From an uncultured Cytophagaceae bacterium (lineage in GTDB: Bacteria; Bacteroidota; Bacteroidia; Cytophagales; Spirosomataceae), in assembly GCA_938008575.1 (NCBI GenBank), contig CALLKB010000116.1, positions 1-8,278 on the forward strand: a DNA stretch of 8,278 nucleotides. Reading direction: 5' to 3'. The notes under the pieces are model-generated. The model was not told the DNA's origin and ran no database searches. It was given only the letters and a program-made list of their open reading frames with translations. A program made the translations under genes and the position numbers. Positions 6,828 through 8,278 of this stretch are shown here, piece by piece; the stretch's first letter is position 1; each line of letters begins with the position of its first letter.

Positions 6828-7757
6828 ATGAGTAACATGTTGGTCTTAGCGGGAGGTTCCGTAAAAGGAGCATTTCAGGCGGGTGTCATCAAAGCATTGG
6901 CAGAAAATGGTTTTCAGCCGGATGTTATTTATGGTATTTCTGCGGGCAGTTTAAATGCTGCTTTTTTAGTTAATTCCTTAGGCCAACAGCAATTAGCGGG
7001 TCAGGCTATTTCCTTCAAGCAAGCTGCGGATGATTTATGGGATTTTTGGGAAACGCGGATTACACGTCCCGACTGCCTATCGAAGCCCTTGTCGATTTTT
7101 GAATTGGGATGGACTGCATTAACGAAAAAATTCAAGGGCTTGGTTTCTACGCAGCCTTTGCGAGACCTTATGTACGAGGTTATTTCGGATCGTAATCTAC
7201 ACGCAAGTCCAGTGGGTTTAAAAATAGGAGCGGTGAATATTATGGAGGGACGTATACATTATGTAGATCCGAGCACCCCAGAATTCATGGAATATTTAAT
7301 GGCTTCTTCTGCTGTACCTATTTTGATGCCAGTCGTAAAGATTAACGGCGAAGATCGCAGGAGCTACTTGGATGGAGGATTGCGGGATGTTACGCCGATT
7401 CGTCGGGCATTAGACGACGGCGGGAAAAACATCATCTGTATTAGTTGTCATCCAGAAGCCATTGAGGGGGGCTATTTCGATTCGGGTGATTTACTTGCCT
7501 TGGTTGATCGCGTAATGGACATTGCTGTCAATGAAATTCTTAATGCAGATCTTCGTGAAACCATTTTGATCAATGATTCATTACCTGCGGATGGTTCAGT
7601 AGTTCAGGAGGGCCCATATCAAGGCTATCAACGCGTTAAGATTGAGTCAATTCGTCCTGAGCAGCCTATTACGATTGATATTCAGCATTTTACCAAATTG
7701 GATATCCGACGCATGTTGGAGGTTGGCTATGAAGTTGGCCGCATAAAAAAAGCCTGA
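6828..7757 (+). CDS. Patatin-like phospholipase family protein
   Basis: A 309-residue alpha/beta serine acyl hydrolase with the complete patatin machinery. The oxyanion-hole loop is GGSVKG at 9-14, the nucleophile elbow is GISAG at 36-40 with Ser38 as the predicted nucleophile, and the catalytic Asp is Asp182 in YLDGG (180-184). The conserved MASSAVP helix (158-164) precedes it. No signal peptide or membrane segment is visible, so the protein is probably cytoplasmic, like bacterial RssA-type patatins that hydrolyse phospholipid or lysophospholipid acyl esters. The true substrate is unknown. ATG at 6828 is the natural start because the oxyanion loop begins only eight residues later; ATG at 6837 is possible. 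The leader has no Shine-Dalgarno. The stop codon is built into the stem of the downstream terminator. Confidence 0.92.
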   Translation: MSNMLVLAGGSVKGAFQAGVIKALAENGFQPDVIYGISAGSLNAAFLVNSLGQQQLAGQAISFKQAADDLWDFWETRITRPDCLSKPLSIFELGWTALTKKFKGLVSTQPLRDLMYEVISDRNLHASPVGLKIGAVNIMEGRIHYVDPSTPEFMEYLMASSAVPILMPVVKINGEDRRSYLDGGLRDVTPIRRALDDGGKNIICISCHPEAIEGGYFDSGDLLALVDRVMDIAVNEILNADLRETILINDSLPADGSVVQEGPYQGYQRVKIESIRPEQPITIDIQHFTKLDIRRMLEVGYEVGRIKKA

Positions 7758-7775
7758 TGTTTCCACCAGGCTTTT
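7748..7775. terminator. Rho-independent terminator shared by patatin-like gene and frr fragment
   Basis: A 9-base-pair stem (7748-7756 with 7767-7775; AAAAGCCTG/CAGGCTTTT) closes a 10-base loop. The left arm contains the first two bases of the patatin-like gene's TGA. It lies 11 bases after the stop of the minus-strand open frame, which ends at 7786. The A and T runs in the arms allow it to work in both directions, though the T run on the plus strand is short (4). Confidence 0.75.
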
Positions 7776-7785
7776 AGAAGGGTGA

Positions 7786-8019
7786 TTAGACCACCATGAT
7801 ATCTTTTTCTTTTTCGACAAATATCTGATCGATTTTGGAAACGAAACCGTCCGTAATTTTTTGGATTTTATCCTCGGCAGCTTTAATCGCATCTTCCGAT
7901 ACACCATCGCCTTTTAATTTCTTGATGCTGTTATTGCCATCCTGACGCGCATTGCGAATGTTGATTTTCGCCACCTCAATTTCCTGCTTCACACGCTTCA
8001 CTAAATCGCGACGACGCTC
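7786..8019 (-). pseudogene. frr: 3' fragment of ribosome recycling factor gene
   Basis: About 77 residues match the last 78 residues of E. coli Frr (185 residues), from its ERRKDL to the C-terminus. Both arginines of the conserved block are kept: INIRNARQDGN here aligns with VAVRNVRRDAN of E. coli, including Arg129 and Arg132 (E. coli numbering). The following GVSEDAIKAAEDKIQKITD and EKEKDIM match the last helix and C-terminal tail. Ribosome recycling factor works with EF-G to split the post-termination ribosome. This piece keeps the second and third helices of the three-helix domain I and lacks the first helix and all of domain II, so it should not function. The intact 3' end and its terminator suggest that this side is the genuine frr locus, normally preceded by pyrH. 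Confidence 0.88.
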
Positions 8020-8278
8020 CTTAACATCTTTACCCCTTTCGAAAAGAATTGGCTTTATCCCTTTTTCGATTAACCTTAATGCTGCAAAAATTCCAGCGGG
8101 ACCAGCTCCTATAATATGTGCGGATTTAGCGTTACCTACAAATTGATCATTGAAATTGTAAAATGCTTGTTGCGTAAACTCTTCGCCAACATAAGCTAAG
8201 ACCTTCATTCTATATACTGGAACACGAGATCTTGCATCTACCGACCTTTTTAAGATTTGATAGGCATTAAGTTCATTT
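7786..8278 (-). CDS. Chimeric open frame: N-terminal part of FAD-dependent protein fused in frame to C-terminal part of ribosome recycling factor (5' end beyond window)
   Basis: One uninterrupted frame runs from the right edge to TAA at 7786. It translates first as a COG2509-type FAD-dependent protein and then, without any stop or frameshift, as ribosome recycling factor. The switch occurs at ERRRDL (8019-8002). That hexapeptide is native to both families: GKDV-x-x-RRRDL follows the first beta-alpha-beta unit in COG2509 proteins, and TEERR-x-DL opens the second half of recycling factor. An ATG exists at 8208, but homology to the FAD family continues upstream through 8278 (ILKRSVDARSR), so 8208 is not the true start. 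Hand-counted G+C is about 36% on the FAD side (8021-8278) and about 41% on the recycling-factor side (7791-8000), a modest difference in line with two origins. Neither half should work alone: FAD catalytic regions and most of recycling-factor domain II are absent. A chimeric assembly join or a recombination product are both possible. Confidence 0.85.
   Translation of the reverse strand, partial: NELNAYQILKRSVDARSRVPVYRMKVLAYVGEEFTQQAFYNFNDQFVGNAKSAHIIGAGPAGIFAALRLIEKGIKPILFERGKDVKERRRDLVKRVKQEIEVAKINIRNARQDGNNSIKKLKGDGVSEDAIKAAEDKIQKITDGFVSKIDQIFVEKEKDIMVV
8002..8278 (-). other. N-terminal region of COG2509-type FAD-dependent protein (partial at both ends)
   Basis: The visible stretch begins NELNAYQILKRSVDARSR, the short conserved region before the Rossmann fold in this family. 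It continues with SAHIIGAGPAGIFAALRLIE, whose GAGPAG (residues 34-39 counted from the ATG at 8208) is the dinucleotide-binding loop. About 20 residues later comes ILFERGKDVKERRRDL, where Glu57 is the expected FAD-ribose-binding acid. After that the family should continue with a Gly-rich GEGGAGTYSDGKL block, which is absent because the sequence turns into recycling factor. The biochemical role of COG2509 proteins is poorly defined (predicted dehydrogenase/oxidoreductase). The start codon lies to the right of the window. Confidence 0.85.

Noticed and set aside
7647..7907. A minus-strand frame crossing the patatin gene end, the terminator and the frr fragment.
   Set aside because: It overlaps two frames with clear homology and a terminator hairpin, and its Lys/Arg/Ser-rich translation matches no family.
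7786..8208. A complete new 140-residue protein starting at ATG 8208.
   Set aside because: FAD-family homology continues in frame upstream of 8208 to the window edge, so this is an internal Met, not a short novel gene.
1..8278. CRISPR arrays, tRNA/rRNA genes, insertion-sequence ends, phage or defence genes.
   Set aside because: No spaced direct repeats, tRNA-like cloverleaf, transposase motif or long terminal inverted repeats were seen; coding regions fill nearly the whole window and all match housekeeping or envelope families.

Overview
The window reads as a fragment of a Bacteroidota chromosome (probably Cytophagia-like, a weaker guess). Four things point there: an arginine cluster with an N-succinylornithine-type carbamoyltransferase, an outer-membrane barrel protein with a carboxypeptidase-regulatory-like domain plus plug, A-rich leaders almost without Shine-Dalgarno sequences, and moderate G+C.

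Layout. Positions 1-2374 (minus strand) hold three tightly packed arginine biosynthesis genes in the order argF' - argB - argE-like. argF' and argB overlap by one base (TAATG), one base separates argB from the M20 deacylase, and the deacylase runs off the left edge. Upstream on the same strand is a RimJ/RimL-type GNAT acetyltransferase (2448-2996). A divergent intergenic region separates it from a large outer-membrane beta-barrel protein (3096-5699, plus strand). A bidirectional hairpin terminator follows, then a convergent long-chain polyprenyl diphosphate synthase (5753-6727, minus). A patatin-like phospholipase (6828-7757, plus) is divergent from it and ends in a second hairpin terminator.

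The right edge is the anomaly. A minus-strand open frame entering from beyond position 8278 begins as the N-terminal part of a COG2509-type FAD-dependent protein, including the GxGxxG Rossmann motif. It switches in frame, at the shared hexapeptide ERRRDL (8002-8019), into the last ~77 residues of ribosome recycling factor, ending at 7786. The 5' part of frr and the 3' part of the FAD gene are both missing. Either this is a real microhomology recombination, or it is a chimeric join in the assembly; the latter is more likely because frr is normally single-copy and essential.

How the genes work together. The arg genes phosphorylate the N-acylated intermediate (ArgB), carbamoylate N-acylornithine (ArgF') and remove the acyl group (M20 enzyme). 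Ala90 in ArgF' predicts succinyl rather than acetyl intermediates. The polyprenyl synthase probably makes the menaquinone side chain. The remaining genes look like unlinked housekeeping or envelope functions. I found no rRNA, tRNA, CRISPR array, insertion sequence or phage gene, and no convincing new multi-gene system.
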